A stretch of 64,000 bases of DNA from Diphasiastrum complanatum (GCA_029204225.1 CM055092.1:71645895-71709894); one strand, 5' to 3'. Shown: positions 23,977 to 36,931, numbered from the stretch's first letter. The notes: generated by a model not told the origin, from the letters alone. Translations and numbers: made by a program.

Positions 23977-24306
23977 GTTTTTCTGTTTTAGGGTTCCTTG
24001 TCCTTTCAATGGAAAAGATTGCTTTTTGATGTCATTTTCATGTACCTAATCTTATCTATTCCTCCATTCGAACTAAGGAGTCCCTTGAAAAAGTAATCAT
24101 ACCTTGTGACTATTATGCCCATTATTTAATAATGAACAAATTAAAAAGCAGAATATATATGTACTTTTTTTTAAATGAAGGTGCTGTGCTTTCTACCCTG
24201 CGCGTCCTGTACAACTACCACGTGGCACGTCCGAAGTGGTCAATCTGCTTATTATGCTTCATAATGTACATGTGAAAAAAGTCAACGTACCCATTACGCA
24301 ATGGAA

Positions 24307-24422
24307 TGTGCCGGGCAGAGGACATTCTGCCCGATTCGACTTTCCAAAAAAATTTAGGCTCGGCCCCTCCGAGCCTCGCCTTAAAAATTCTAGAGATACA
24401 GGCAGAATGTCCTCTGCCCGAC
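24307..24422. repeat. Foldback/TIR element upstream of the methyltransferase gene
   Basis: A perfect 20-bp inverted repeat, CGGGCAGAGGACATTCTGCC on the left (about 24310) and its reverse complement on the right (about 24402), flanks a core of about 70 bp. The core holds a GC hairpin (GGCTCGGCCCCTCCGAGCC). The whole could fold into a long stem. Such CGGGCAGAGG-like termini recall subterminal repeats of CACTA-type transposons or a MITE, but no clear target-site duplication was seen. It lies about 330 bp upstream of the ATG, so it may affect the promoter. That is inference. Confidence 0.65.
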
Positions 24423-24425
24423 AAC

Positions 24426-26063
24426 TTCCATAATACGTAAGTGTTTGGAAAAGCCGCCGAAGTATAGAAATGGAACTGACATCTTTTCTCAAAAACTGGC
24501 ATCATGGAAATCTTGAAGGTTTTTCAAATAGGCAAAGAAACCCTAACTTTTATGAGTAATAGTCTATAAAAAATTGACAAGCTTAAAAAATGTAGGTTTT
24601 TTGAGGATAACTCAACAAAGATATTCTGAGCACAGCCTTGAAGTGGCCTTCCCTATGAGAGTGGAGTATGCAAGGCCTTCTCCACTTCTAATGTAACTCT
24701 GGGGGCCTTGCTCGATGGAGCTTTAAGGCATGCACTGGCAATGTGCGTGCCTTTCAGCCCAGCACAGTAGTGGTGCCACTGTCCGGGCCCTGCCCATGCA
24801 GATATGGGATTCAGAAAAAATCTCCCAAGCACCAACGCCCTCTCCCACGTGCTGGCGGGACCGGTTTTGGGCACCCTGGGAATATCGGACACCAGTGCAC
24901 TCTCTCCTATGCAACACCAACGGGACCTTTTTCGGTGCTCCAATGCCAATTTTCCAAACACCTCAAAATTCCCAAGCACCTACGCGTGCTCCCGCCCTCA
25001 CATGAGGTAACGTCCCAATTTGAACCTATATCAGTCAGCGATTTCTTTTTGAATTGCTTATGGGATATAGTTTTGGCTGTCCGAAGAGCCACATCATTAG
25101 GCAGCCATAAATGTATGGCTGAGCCCAAACTGGTGCGTGAGCCTTAGATACAAGGGGCCTGGCCTTTGAAGATGACGCCCATAGATGAGTGAGGGAATTA
25201 GCAAATGTCGTTCCATGCACTCCCGACGTTCTCTCAACTCATTATAGGGTGAGCGAGTTTGTACGATATTTTTAAATATGATCTCCTCAAGAACCTAGAT
25301 CGAACACTTCACCCATTCTGCAGATGTCTATGTGCTAGCACAACTATGATTTCACAAAAAGTTTTTCATTCTCTTCCTCTCATGCTAGGGCAAGCTAATA
25401 AGTACACCAAAACACTAGGTGATCGGCTATTGGCAGCCAAGCTTGAGCTATAGCAATGAAGAGATACTGAGCTTTTGACTTGTGCGATGCAAAACCCTAA
25501 TGCCCTTCTATCTAGAGGAAAGGGCACTTCAAGCCATTATTTGAATTGGGTAAGAAAGCCTCAGCTATTATTGGGTATGAGACAACGGACTGTCAGATTA
25601 AGTAAGCCCAAGTTTATTTTATGGTTCCATGCCTATTTCCCATTTTAGCAATGCTTTTGAATTTTCCGTTTATATTACAGTGTGCATGAGTGCGCTTTGA
25701 CGACCCGTTTCTAGACGGAAGCAGGTTGTTAGTGATAGATAATCATGGAACAATATGCCATTTATTCCAGCATGTATTTAGCAGCAGGACGACCTATAAG
25801 GAGGAGGAATTTGCTACCAAAATCTCTAAGAAACGTGAAGGGAAAGCCGAGAAGTCTGATTTCTTGACAGCTAGGGTTTGAAGAGAGAAAATCATCATTA
25901 TCTCTCTACAGAGGATGTTTTTTTTTTGGAGCTACGAATCCACAGTCCTGGGTGCCCTAGCAGTATCCAATTGTTGTTAAATGGCCATGGACAGTGGTAC
26001 CATAGGCAACGTGTTGGATTGATCTAAAGGGAGGCGGCCTCTAACCCTAGGAGGGCCACCGTA

Positions 26064-26065
<2 letters not shown>
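24426..26065. other. Unassigned intergenic DNA, GC-richer at 24.6-25.2 kb
   Basis: The stretch 24640-25210 is GC-richer than its surroundings and open in several overlapping frames on both strands. These ORFs share no motif and reflect base composition. No gene, LTR or primer-binding site was recognised. Confidence 0.4.

Positions 26066-26132
<67 letters not shown>
26066..26132. repeat. (AG)n microsatellite, 67 bp
   Basis: An uninterrupted AG dinucleotide run of about 33 units. The Ser-Leu ORF on the minus strand across it is an artefact of the repeat. Confidence 0.98.
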
Positions 26133-26134
<2 letters not shown>

Positions 26135-26744
26135 CCTTGCTGGCTCGCGCACGGCTAGCTACGCTGCAACTTCTGTGCATTGAAGTGTTTTGTGCACTTG
26201 AAATCCATAAAAGAACTTGAGGAGTTGAAGAGGCCTGAAGCATAAACAACAACACAATTTATTAAAAAAATTCAAGGTGAAAGGAACCCTAAAATTCAAT
26301 TTCACTTGCAAGTGGGTTTTCTTCAAGTTGAATAAATAGTGTATTTTCTTTGGAGGCCCATAATTTTTGGCCTATTACTCCGTTTAAGGCCGTCCAAAAA
26401 TAAAAATACTCTAGATTAAGGGCAAAAAAAGACTATACCCTGCGAGTGCAACTTCTCTCGGGTAAAGTGATTGCTGAATCACAAGGAGAAAGTGCATTAA
26501 GAGACAAACCATATCATGTCAAGGGCAAGGTAGCTAGTGATCCCGCATTGGAGCAATTTTCAAAAATTCCATCGATTTTGGCGAGTTAGGTCAAATCAAG
26601 CGACGGGAGTGCCTAAAACTTTTTTTGTCAAACTTGAAGTTGACTTTTGAGGCTTCTAATTGCTCTATAAGCTCTTCATTTGGCCTCATTAAGGCACTAT
26701 AGGAGCAATTTTTGGCGAAAAGGCTGGATTAAGGGAATCTGTGC
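26133..26744. other. Unassigned, possibly copia E-type leader
   Basis: No ORF of note. The text just before the gag fragment resembles the leader that precedes gag in the E element at 56500-56680 in base composition and a few words only. Confidence 0.3.
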
Positions 26745-27326
26745 TTGGAAAAGCCAATAAATTGGATGGGGTGTCCAACTATAGCATTTGAAAATTCAAA
26801 ATGAAAAGTATTTTGATAAAAAAAGGACCTGTGGAACATCGTCACTGGGGTGGAGCATCACCCAAAGACAACTCCAACTGACATTCGTGCATAAGACAAA
26901 AGGGTGCAAGAGGCCTTATCATTGATAAATTTGTCCGTCAAGGACCATGTCATTGCCCACATTAGTGAATCTATGACAACAAGAGGCACTTGGGAGGCAC
27001 TTAGAACACAATTTCAAATGGCGAACCCCTCTCGAATGATGTTTTTGAGGACCAAACTAATAGGTGTTTGGATGGAGGAAAATGAGGGGATAGGTTCTTA
27101 TTTCCCCGAGATTTAGTAGTTGCGAGACCAGTTGACAAATATTGGTGAACCAATAAGAGATGTAGAGACTATCTGAAAATTTCCAAATGTTTGCAAGCGA
27201 CATTGCTTTGAGGGAGAGGCTACCAACGTTTGAGAATTTTCACAGTATCCTGTTACAAGAAGAACATAGGCGAGAAGTAGTGAAATTTCGACAACCCTCA
27301 TCGGAAGAGCAAGCAATGCTAGCCGA
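26745..27326 (+). pseudogene. Copia family E-like gag fragment
   Basis: The reading KANKLDGVSNYSI, after a stop KFKMKSILIKKG, then EALSLINLSVKDHVIAHISE and MANPSRMMFLRTKLIGVWM aligns along its length with E1 gag at 56687-57250. Stops and frameshifts are frequent (for example 27114-27116). It is cut at 27327 by an A-type LTR. Confidence 0.8.
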
Positions 27327-27583
27327 TGTTATGGCCATATTCAGTTAAGGACCTGGAATAGTCCGAATATGGTAGACCGGCCCTCCAGTATTCGAGATTG
27401 TTGGTCATGCCATGATTTAATTCCATGTCAAGACTAGTTTGTGACTAATAACCTTGAGAGGACCCAAACACTCTAATTGAGACATATGGAGTATTGCATG
27501 TCTGTGTGACGGATATAGGCAGGAGGACTGCATGAAGAGGTGTGATCTATTTATAATTGACCTGCATGGGGGTTGCATGGTTT
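27327..27583 (+). repeat. A-type LTR fragment (5' half)
   Basis: It starts TGTTATGGCC and stays about 90% similar to the first 260 bp of the LTR at 37742, including GGTAGACCGGCCCTCCAGTA and GACCTGCATGGG. The 3' half and primer-binding site are missing. Confidence 0.85.
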
Positions 27584-29765
27584 CTTACAGAATGCCAAAG
27601 GTGCCTAAAAGCAAAGGCACCCTGTAAATCTAATCCTAAGGCTACTCGTAAGAGTGACACACTTTTTGCATTGTCATCACCAACGATCACTTCAGCACTG
27701 ATTGACGTCGCACCCTTTCCATGCTCACCCCATGCAGCTGCGCTAACAGATTGGACAACGACTGCAGCCACCCACGATCTCTTACAGACATCACATCCAC
27801 TCTATACTTTCCACATCTGCACACCTATAGTATAATGTATGTTGGATACCATTTGCGTATTCAGGTTAATGAGTAATGAATGAATGAGTTGATGAGTTGA
27901 TAAATGAGACGAAGTAGATGCCTTGTGCATTGAATCTTGATTGTCAGGAATAAGATTTTATTCCTTTACAGATTGCATAAGCTTCGTAGGGCATGCGGTT
28001 TCGTCCGCTATTGTCTTGTGCTCTACCACATTATTGACATGTATACATGATATACTTAATCTGATACAATTCTTTGTTCTGCGTTCAGATCTATGTTAAT
28101 ATTGCTATGCTTATCATTCATTCTATCTGATCTTTCTGGTTGTTCTTTCTGGTAATAGACGACTAACATTTAGTCTTGTCTTTCACGAATAATTCGCGAC
28201 TAATTATCAGTCAAGCACCGTCTAGCTCTTCGCGAATCATTCGCGACAAATAGTTTGTCTTACTATTTGCGACAAACCATTTTTTGGAGCTTCATTCATT
28301 TATTAAAGTTTGACTACGTAATCAAGAACGGCTGTGATTCCCATCACTACCGTTTTATTCGTTTGAATAGGCATAGTCATGCTTACGGAGAGAGTCGTAT
28401 AGCTCGTTCCACTGCGCACGAACATTTTCTGTTTGAGTTCATTTCTCGTTCGTTTCTTGTTCGAGTTCGTGTCTCGTTCGTGTTCGTCTTACCTCTTTGA
28501 GCTTATTTTTCGTTTCTAACATACGACACCTTTTTCTCAACTCGTTCATCTCCCTCTCTCCAACAAGAAATACTCTCCGAAGAATTCCATATATCATATG
28601 CACATATCAAATGATTCACAAATCATGCATCTTACAAGCAATATAATTTAAAACAAACAGTTGTTGGTGAATTATCTTCACACTTTCCGTTTCACCAATT
28701 AACTTTCCACAGGAGTAACCCAACTACTCAAGTTAATTGATAATGATTCAAAAAGCTCAAATGTCCAGGTGCAGATCTTAATTGTACAAGTACAACACCA
28801 CAATTAGATCCTTATCCAAATCATTGTAACTCATCTACAAATGAATTATATTCCTCATGAGTAAATAACATATATGGAAAATCTCTAAGACTGAGAACAC
28901 ATTCTCTCTCATGAGTTTTCCAATCCAATCTTACCTCTTATCACCAATTTTCTCCCACTTAATCAACCTTTCCCTAATCCCAGTATCCACTAAGATTAGG
29001 TTGATCCAATACAGACATTCCTTGATCAAACTTACTCCTATCCCAAATAACTAGGATTAGTAGCTCTTGATCTTACTTAGTACTACTTAATTCAAATCTC
29101 AAACCACCTCTAGTTCGATATTTTCCCACACAATCCCTAGAAAAATTTCTCTTATCCAATAATTGTGCAATTGATAAATCCTATAATAGAATTTCCTCAT
29201 CACTTTACCCCTCCTCCTTAAAGAAATACCAATTTCTTAAAAATTTGTTAGAGAGATAACACATAAAATATAATCATGAAAAGTCAATAATAAGTGTCTT
29301 CCAAAAATGATTCACCACCATTAGGGATTTGGATGTATATCTCATAATCTCACCAAATACCCTGAAACAATTAACCAATGGATTAACCTGTTAGCATTAC
29401 CATTACTGTAATTACTAACCACTGGTCTACAGAGCACTCTCGCACAAGAAATTCCTTTTGAAATTACTGGTGTCCCATACCATCAACTTTTCCTCCAAGA
29501 AATTTCTTGGCTTCTAGATCTGATCATCGGACAATCAAAAAGATTAACTAGCTATCATATACCCAAATATAGGATCTGATCTTCAACCAATTCCATAAGC
29601 TACTTCAAGCCATCGAATTCACGTATGTTCCTTAAGTAATTCATTGTAGATAAAAATAGCATCTAAGAATACCACTAGGCATTGACCCAGGTATGGACGA
29701 GAAATATTGTTCATATATTGTTGAAACAACACAAGTGTACTCATTACTAAAAGGAAACATTAAGA
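27584..29765. other. Unassigned AT-rich DNA with TTCGCGA and CTCGTTCGT motifs
   Basis: Clustered AATTCGCGAC, TTCGCGAATCATTCGCGAC and TTTGCGACAAAC words lie at about 28185-28275, and a degenerate CTCGTTCGTKT run at 28440-28490. No protein is recognised. The 92-codon ORF at 27557-27835 spans the LTR break and has no motif. Confidence 0.35.
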
Positions 29766-29904
29766 ATTCAATGATTGAATCATGATTGGTTGATTTGAAT
29801 GAATAAATGTTGATTCTTTCGAATTTGACTTCTCAGCCTTTGTCTATTAAGCTATACACTTTGTTAGTAGAATTGAGACTCGTCTGTTGTCAAGGTGTTC
29901 TACA
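29766..29904 (-). repeat. 3' LTR remnant of copia family I
   Basis: About 139 bp, roughly 90% similar to 34176-34310. On the minus strand it starts TGTAGAACACCTTGACA directly after the purine tract GAAAGGGAGC. The rest of the LTR to the left could not be matched. Confidence 0.75.
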
Positions 29905-31440
29905 GCTCCCTTTCAAAGTGGGCAGTTGAATTAACCCCAATCTTCTTCGCTGTTTCTCGAACAAAGCTTTACACAATGGCTTTGTAAAGATATCAACTGT
30001 CATTTCCTTAGTAGGTATGAAGACTATCTTCAGTATCTTCTTTTCGACTAAGTCCCGAATCACATGATACTTGATAGCTATGTGTTTCGTTTTCGAATGA
30101 AACACATGATCTTTCGTAAGATAGATTGCTGAAGTGTTATTTATTAGTAAGACATAAGGCTCATAAATATTTTTATCAAATCCTTCCAACATTTGTTTGA
30201 TCCATGTTAGCTCGTTTGCCATCTTAGCTGTTGCTACATATTCAGTCTCACACAAAAATTGAGCTACTGTTGTTTGCTTCTTGCTTATCCAAAGTATGGC
30301 TACGCCAGATGCTAAAGTACAACCTCTTGAAATACTTTTGCTATCATCCTTCATAGATGCCCAGCTTGCGTCACTATAAAATTCGATTCGAAATCTAGCT
30401 TCCTTCGAATAACACAGTCCATAGTCTTTTGATTCTTGGAGATATTGCACCACTCTTTTTGCTAACTTCCAATGCAACGATCCCGGGTTTTGATTAAATG
30501 GGCTTAGCCTTTATATAGCAAATGCTATATCAGGTCTAGTGTTGTCTGCAAGATACACCAATGATCCAATCAGCTTTTAATAGGGTGTATTGGCCATTTT
30601 CTTCTCTTCTTCGAGAGTCTGCAGCAATCTGCCTTGTTTAATATCGTTTCCAGGTATCATGGGAGTATGCACACCTTTGCATTCGATCATGTTGAAATCT
30701 TCGATGATCTTCTGAATATACTTTTGTTGGTGAAGATACAACTTGCCACCTTCAAAGTCTCTTTCGATCTGTAAGCCTAGATAGCTTTTTGCTTCTCTTA
30801 GGTCGGTGATCTCGAATATTCCAGAAATGTCTCTTTTGACATCTAAAATTAATTTATCTTTTCTTGAGAAGATAAGAGTGTCATCTACATAAATAGATGG
30901 AATGATAATTTCACCTTCAACATGTTTGATGTAGACATTCAACTCAGTGAATAAATGTTTGAAGCCTAAAGAACATAGTGTTTCATCCTTTTTTCTGTAC
31001 CATTGTCTAGCTACTTGTTTTAGACCGTAGATGCTCTTATGCATGTGACATCCAAATTCTGGATGCTCTTGACTTATGAAACCAAGTAATTGATCCATGA
31101 ACAAATTTTCTTCTAAGTCTCCATGCAAGAAAGTAGTTTTCTCATCCATAATATGGATTTTAAGATCATGAGCTATTGCTTAAGCGAATAGCAAGCGAAT
31201 TGATGTGTGTTTGACTACAAGTGAGAAAGTATCAGTGTATTCGATACCATATTTCTATGAAAATCCTTCCGCTACCAACCTTGCTTTATATTTGATGATA
31301 TTTCCATCAGGACCTGTTTTGATCTTGTAGATCCACTTGCATTTAACCGGTTTCCTTCCATCAGGTACATGTGCAAGTGTCCATACATTGTTCTTATGCA
31401 TTGATGACATTTCGTCCTCCATTGCTTGAATTCAATGCTC
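29905..31440 (-). pseudogene. Copia family I reverse transcriptase and RNase H
   Basis: Minus strand: VWTLAHVPDGRKPVKCKWIY and YKARLVAEGFS lead into the catalytic RT domain. It has DEKTTFLHGDLEENLFMDQL, SIYGLKQVARQWY and YVDDTLIFS (YVDD codons 30891-30880). RNase H follows (FYSDASWASMKDDSKSISRG, then AIYLTKDHVFHSKTKHI and VDIFTKPL) and ends in a stop at 29890-29892, just inside the LTR. Stops lie near 30578 and 31183 and a frame change near 31430. RT would copy genomic RNA to cDNA. The YVDD box is intact, but the polyprotein is not continuous. Confidence 0.9.
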
Positions 31441-32566
31441 TTTCTCTGGCCCATCAATAGCTTATTCGAATGTTTGAGGTCCTTCCGCGAAACCACAAAA
31501 TTTGATAGCTATGTTTGTTGAAACATCTTGACCAAACCTTGTTGGTGGTATTCTTTGTCTTGTAGATCTTCTCACAACTTGTATAGGTTTCGAATTCGAT
31601 TCTGCATTTTCAAGTTCGACTGGTTCTGCTTGAATTCGAACAGGTGATTCGAGCTTTTCGGATACTCGAATTTGAACTCCCTCTGAATCACTACTATGTC
31701 TAGATGGTAATTACAGTTCACCATCTGCTTGCTTTACTTCTGTTATTGGTAACTCATAATAAGTCTTAAAAATTTCATAGCCGACTAAATCACTGTCTGC
31801 TATGTATTTTGACTCATCGAATTTGACATCTCGAACTACTTAGTTTTGGGTATGTAGACTCGATAGTATGAAGAATGTAATTCGAATCCTACCAGAAAAC
31901 CTTGTTCTGTCTTTTCATCGAGTTTCTTTCTCAATTTATTTGGTATGTGCATATAAACTACACATCCGAATGTCCGAATATGAGCCAAATTTGGCTTCGA
32001 CTTCCACCATAATTCATGAGGAGTTTTGTCGGGTATTCTGAATTTCAGAATTCGATTCTATAGATAGTTCGACGTAGCCACTGCTTCTGCCCACAACTGC
32101 TTCGGTGCTTTCACATGAGCCATCATACACCTGACAGCTTCCATTAGTGCACGATTTTTCATTCCGCAATTCCATTGTGTTGACGTGTGTATGATGCAAT
32201 CTTCGTATGCATAATACCTCGATCAGTACAGAAAGTTTTGAATTCGTTGGAAATGTACTCACCTCCACGATCTGTGCGAATTTGCTTCAACTTGTTGTCT
32301 GTCTGCTTCTCAGCCCAATTGGTATACTCAATGAATTTCTCGAAAGCTTCTGATTTTGTACAAATAAAGTATACTACAGCGAACTTGTAGAAGTCATCAA
32401 TAAACGTTATGAAATATTTTGCATCACCTAAAGACATTACTCCAAATGGTCCACAAATATCCGAATGTACAATTTCCAGAACCTTGGTTGCTTTACAAAC
32501 ATCTTTACTGAAAGGTGTATGAGTCATTTTGCCTTTAAGACAAGATTCACAAGTAGTTCAAATATC
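31441..32566 (-). pseudogene. Copia family I integrase remnant
   Basis: The integrase core is readable at 32527-32159: VLEIVHSDICGPFGVMSLGD, FITFIDDFYKFAVVYF, IRTDRGGEYISNEFKTFC and TRQHNGIAE, so the D-D-E residues are visible. Downstream it breaks into several frames (ESNSEIQNTRQNSS-type fragments) and the C-terminal part is interrupted by stops up to about 31500. Confidence 0.85.
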
Positions 32567-33840
32567 TCAACTCTTGATTTCGACTCCTTCAATTATTTGA
32601 CTCTTGTTGGCTTGATACAAGACTTCCATGTTCATGTGACATAACCTCTTGTGCCATAGAATATATGTCGATTCTTGAGCTTGATTCGCTTGCTCGACTC
32701 GAGTTCGAATGCTCAAGTGATACAAATGTTCATCTATGTTACCTTTAGTAACTAGGTTATCAGAATCTTCATCGAACAACTTACAAGAGTCCTTTGTGAA
32801 AATTACTGACATCCCTGTGTCGACTATCTTTGCTACGGATAGAAGATCTTTATCGAGAGTAAGAACATAGAGAGCTTCTTCCAGTTTCTTGTCACCCTGA
32901 TTCATGTCTAATCACAGTACACCAATTCCGTCAACTTTATGCTTAGAACCGTCTCCAAGTACAAGGAATCTTGAATAATTCGTCTTCTTATAGTCCAATA
33001 AAATTTGTTTTGAGGAAACAAAATGTGAAGTGGCTCCCGAATCAAGTGCTACATCTCAAAGTTTATTAAATTCGATGAACAACATAGATCAGCACAAACA
33101 TATGCTGCTGAATTTCTTGTTGTCCTCTCTTCTGCTGCTCTGGAGCATTCTGCTTTGTCTTCGACAAAATTTGAATCAGAAGGTTCACTTCGATTCTGCT
33201 CCTTGTTCTTGGGACTATGGTAACAGTCTACTGTTGCATGACCCCGTTTATGACAATGAATACAATCAATCTTTGGATTCAACCAACACTTATCTTCTAT
33301 ATGACCTAATCTTTTGCAAATCTTCCTATCACCAGAATCTTTTGAGTGTTATTTATCTGATTGTCGATCATTTATCTTGGATTCGCATAAACGATTTCCA
33401 TTCTTTTTAGACGACTCCCTCTTAGTCTTAAACTTCTTCGAAGATTGATTCTTCTCAATAAATAGAGCTTTTTTTGAATCACCAATATCGTCATAGCATT
33501 CGCGAGCTTCTACTTCCTCTTTGACTCCATCTATCACCTTCTGAAGCGTCATAGACGAATCTTTCAACAATAAAGTTCAAGTTGTGTGGAATGACCTGGG
33601 TAGGGTTCGAAGAAAATAGCTAAGTTGTTTTTCATTTGAGATTGCATTTTCCTTGTCGAAATTCTGTAAAGAAATAAACAGATCCTTAATTTTTTGCACG
33701 AAAGTGGTCAGATATTTGTCGTCCCATTGTAGGTAAGTCAATTGGTCCTCCAAGAATATGATTTGATTCCGTGATCGAATCTCATTCCTGGTTTGTAATT
33801 CGTCCCACAATTCTTTCGCGTTATGAACATATGCATACAT
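32567..33840 (-). pseudogene. Copia family I gag and protease region
   Basis: Read from 33840 down: gag from YVHNAKELWDELQTRNEI and LEDQLTYLQWDDKYLTTFVQ, a Lys-rich nucleocapsid, and a first knuckle lacking its first Cys (ICKRLGHIEDKC). A second, intact CX2CX4HX4C knuckle follows (CIHCHKRGHATVDC). The protease is badly frame-shifted. The pre-integrase region LYHLSIRTRVEQ...LWHKRLCHMNMEVLYQ is readable at 32905-32567. The gag N-terminus is truncated at 33840, close to the 5' LTR, so the leader and primer-binding site seem deleted. Confidence 0.85.
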
Positions 33841-34175
33841 GAGATAGATTTTTTTAGATAATCAGAAATAAGTATAAAACATCAGTGATGTAAAATTAAT
33901 CTATTGATAACTTTGATCAATCGATCATTTCCTCTTTTGATTCTGATTTTTCTATCTGCCTATGCTTCTACTGCCTTACTTTCTATGAGTAAGTGTACAT
34001 GTATTTATATTGTCATAGGATAGGTCTCTTGGCCTTCTTCCTTCTGTAAAACAGTCAATCTAACCATTAAAACAGTTGATATACAATGACGTTCTGTTTC
34101 CAGGTTCGACAATTTATCTTTCAATTCGTTTATCTTTCGAACAAGAATAAATGTCGAATTAGTAAATGTTGAATG

Positions 34176-34310
34176 AATAAGGATCGAATCATGATTGGTT
34201 GATTCGAATGAATAAATGTCGATTCTTTCAAATTCGACTTCTTAGCCTTTGTCTATTAAATTGTACACTTTGTTAGTAGAATTGACACTCGTCTGTCAAG
34301 GTGTTCTACA
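34176..34310 (-). repeat. 5' LTR of copia family I (boundary on the left unclear)
   Basis: It matches 29766-29904. On the minus strand it begins TGTAGAACACCTTGACAG at 34310. The region 33850-34175, with a TATA-like stretch near 34000, probably belongs to the same LTR but has no counterpart at the other end. TCGAA words are frequent. Confidence 0.7.
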
Positions 34311-36504
34311 TAGTCATGGTCCTATATTCAACAACCGATATTATGCAATTTTCCCACAGGGATTCTCAAAAATCCAAATTACATAATACAAAACACATTC
34401 ACTAATTCTGATGTCCATTTCTTCCCCCGTTAGAATTTTCGGTCCCTCAAAAAATTCCATCAGCTGAGGTAAAGAGAAATTTCTTAGACATACAGTAAAC
34501 GTTAATTACTCTTTTCCTTTTACTGGCTTTAGCATTACTCCGTTAAGGTCTATCAGTATAATGCAACTAATGAAAGTACATGAATAGCAAATCCACAAAA
34601 CTTTGGATTTCGCTACTTCTCTTACCGTATTTAACAAAAATCCATTTTGTCAAATAAAGAAGTTACCTCCATTCCAACATCATGACTTCCGTCATTAGTT
34701 CAACTAAATTTCACCTTCAATGAGGATTTTGCAAAAAGCTTTTGCTTGCCAATTATTAATGATGAAATCAATTAGAATGCAAAGCAAAACCATCAGTATT
34801 TTATCGACCGAAAAGGAAACTATATGGATTAAAAAATCCATACATACTTTAACTCAATTCATAGGGAGTAACCATACTCCAAATTTAAAAACTATATATC
34901 CAAAGCACAATACCAAAAAATCACATCTCCGATTACTAACTTGTCGTAAATCCTAAATTCATGAGCTTGGCTCATATAGTTATAGTTAGGATTCATTTCA
35001 CCACACAAAATTATTCTTCAAATCATTTCCTCAGTGCAAACTGGAGAATCGACAATTTTATTCTCACAGTTAATTTAGGTAGATTTATCGATAATCACAT
35101 TTCCAAAACTGACCACAACTTCCTTTGTGCAAAGATTTTCAGAATCTTAGGCTATTGGTATGAACATCATTATCATATGCTAATAGCCACATGCAACTAC
35201 AAAAATGGTAGACTCCCCATCATGAAAAAAACAAAGGCTTATTCAAGCAACCACAAGGCCCTTCAAAACCCTAGTTCAAAGAAAACACATTACAAAAGCC
35301 TTCCCACGGCTCCTACAGCCACTTCGCTCCTACAGCCGCCTCTCAAGCACCGACCATTGCTGGAAACAAAGTTGTTTCATGGTTGCCATAGCTGCAAACC
35401 AGATCATCTCTCCTCCTCGGACTCCTTCATCAAAGCAACCACTACGGCTACAACTGCTCGCTCCCACCATCGTTGAAAGCCAAGTTGCTTCAGGCTGCCA
35501 CACCTTCCCTGTTAGGTCGCACAAAGGAAGAAGTAGATTCCAAAAAGCACTTGGAAATCTTTTCAGTATGTGCAAGTACCGATTTAACGACTTCAACACG
35601 ACCTTCCGGCCCTCAGATTCGGCGAACAGCTAGTGCTACAACATCTGTCTTCCTTCAACACTCATTCAAGACAATTCCAACCTGTGGATCCAGTTCAAGA
35701 TAAAAAATAGTTGTTTCCGAAATCTATTTTACATCGGCTTTCACTTAAGGCAACCCGACGTCAATGATGACCGCCACATGCACCAAGCAGGTGACCAACT
35801 GCTAGAAACCTGGGATTTCTAGAAATCAGAAATTATCCTTTCCATAAAGTTAACTTTTATCACTGCTTACCTATAAAAATACAAGTTTGACAGAAGCAAG
35901 AAAAAGAACATCTGTTTCATGGAGTAATTAATTCCAGGGTGGAGAGTTAAATCTCAGGTGTTCCAAGCTTTACTTTCTGCCAAGAGATAATCGACATAAC
36001 CGCAATTTCCATTCAATGCTCTGTCTTTTGCATGCTTCAGCAGAGAGCTAGTCTTTTTTTCCAAAAAAAAACCTTCGATCCTCAACATGCAACCATTAGA
36101 TTCATGAATTCCAACAAGTAACTAATTATTTCAGCAAGATAAATCAATCCATCAATAACTTAACCAATCACACATGAATCTAGCACTATAGAACATTATG
36201 GGCCCATGCATGTTATTCATTCTAGCAGAGCAAATCAGTCTACAACTTTTTGAAAACTTCTCAAGGATCCAGAAAATTAGGAGTGATTTATACATTGATT
36301 AGAAGCAACATTAATAAACACAAATTAGTGGAAGTGCACTCTACCACCCTTTTTGTCAAATATGCTTCATCACCATTTAGTGAATCAAAATCCAACTTCC
36401 CTTGAGAAATCAGCACTCCAATTCAGGATATAATCCAAGCGCTTTCCACTTCCAACTACATGTAGAGCTTGCCTCCAATGCCATCCAAGACCGCATCTTA
36501 GCCG
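34311..36504 (-). other. Probable leader of the inverted A-type element, otherwise unassigned
   Basis: 36250-36504, read on the minus strand, matches 38221-38430 (GGAGTGCT, CTCAAGGGAA, GGTAGAGTGCACTTC), so it is family A leader next to a minus-strand primer-binding site. From 34311 to 36250 nothing is identified. The GC-richer ORFs at 35.2-35.7 kb overlap on both strands and lack motifs. Confidence 0.45.
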
Positions 36505-36505
36505 T

Positions 36506-36517
36506 GCTCTGATACCA
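36506..36517 (-). other. Primer-binding site of the inverted A-type element
   Basis: GCTCTGATACCA on the plus strand is the reverse complement of TGGTATCAGAGC, one base outside the LTR that starts at 36519. It shows that this LTR is a 5' LTR pointing left. Confidence 0.85.
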
Positions 36518-36518
36518 A

Positions 36519-36931
36519 TGTAAAGACCCACGATGACGACATGATTAACACATGATGAGACTTGTGGGAGCCAAACCACCCATCCAACTGAGATGTATCC
36601 AAACACCTCACCCCTGAGCCATGGCAAGTGAATACCTAAAGAGAGAAGGGAAACTAGCAACCAAGCCAAAACTTAGAATGGAGGAGCGTGTCCCTACCCG
36701 CATACATAGGGGTAGGAATCTTGTGCATGCATCCATCCATCCAACCTCCCATGCAGTCCATCCAAACATAGGTCACATATCCCATGCTATCCTCATGCAT
36801 ACCACCGTCACAAGCCATGCATTGCTCCACATGTCTCCATAGGAGTATCCTCTCAAGGTTATTAGTCACAAACTGGCCTTGACATGGAATTAAATCGAGG
36901 CGTAACCAACAAACTCGATCACTGGAGGGCC
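36519..36931 (-). repeat. A-type LTR, minus orientation, first about 60 bp missing
   Basis: The reverse complement aligns with the LTR at 37742: GGCCCTCCAGTGATCGAG, TTTAATTCCATGTCAAGGCC, GTGACTAATAACCTTGAGAG and the terminal TCTTTACA. The region between carries family-divergent text rich in GGATGGATGCATGC. Confidence 0.85.

Noticed and set aside
24723-25147. Several overlapping ORFs over 60 codons on both strands
   Set aside because: They overlap in many frames within a GC-rich stretch, share no motif and start at non-ATG codons in part.
25977-26255. 92-codon minus-strand ORF rich in Leu-Ser
   Set aside because: It is an artefact of the AG microsatellite.
27557-27835. 92-codon ORF with several Cys residues
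   Set aside because: It begins inside an A-type LTR fragment and crosses its break; the Cys spacing fits no zinc finger.
28440-28490. Possible CRISPR-like short repeats (CTCGTTCGT)
   Set aside because: They are irregular, lack unique spacers of constant length, and lie in a plant nuclear context; this is a degenerate microsatellite.
35200-35705. Overlapping ORFs in the GC-rich block near 35.5 kb
   Set aside because: They show both-strand openness, low-complexity Ser/Thr/Ala composition and no family motif.
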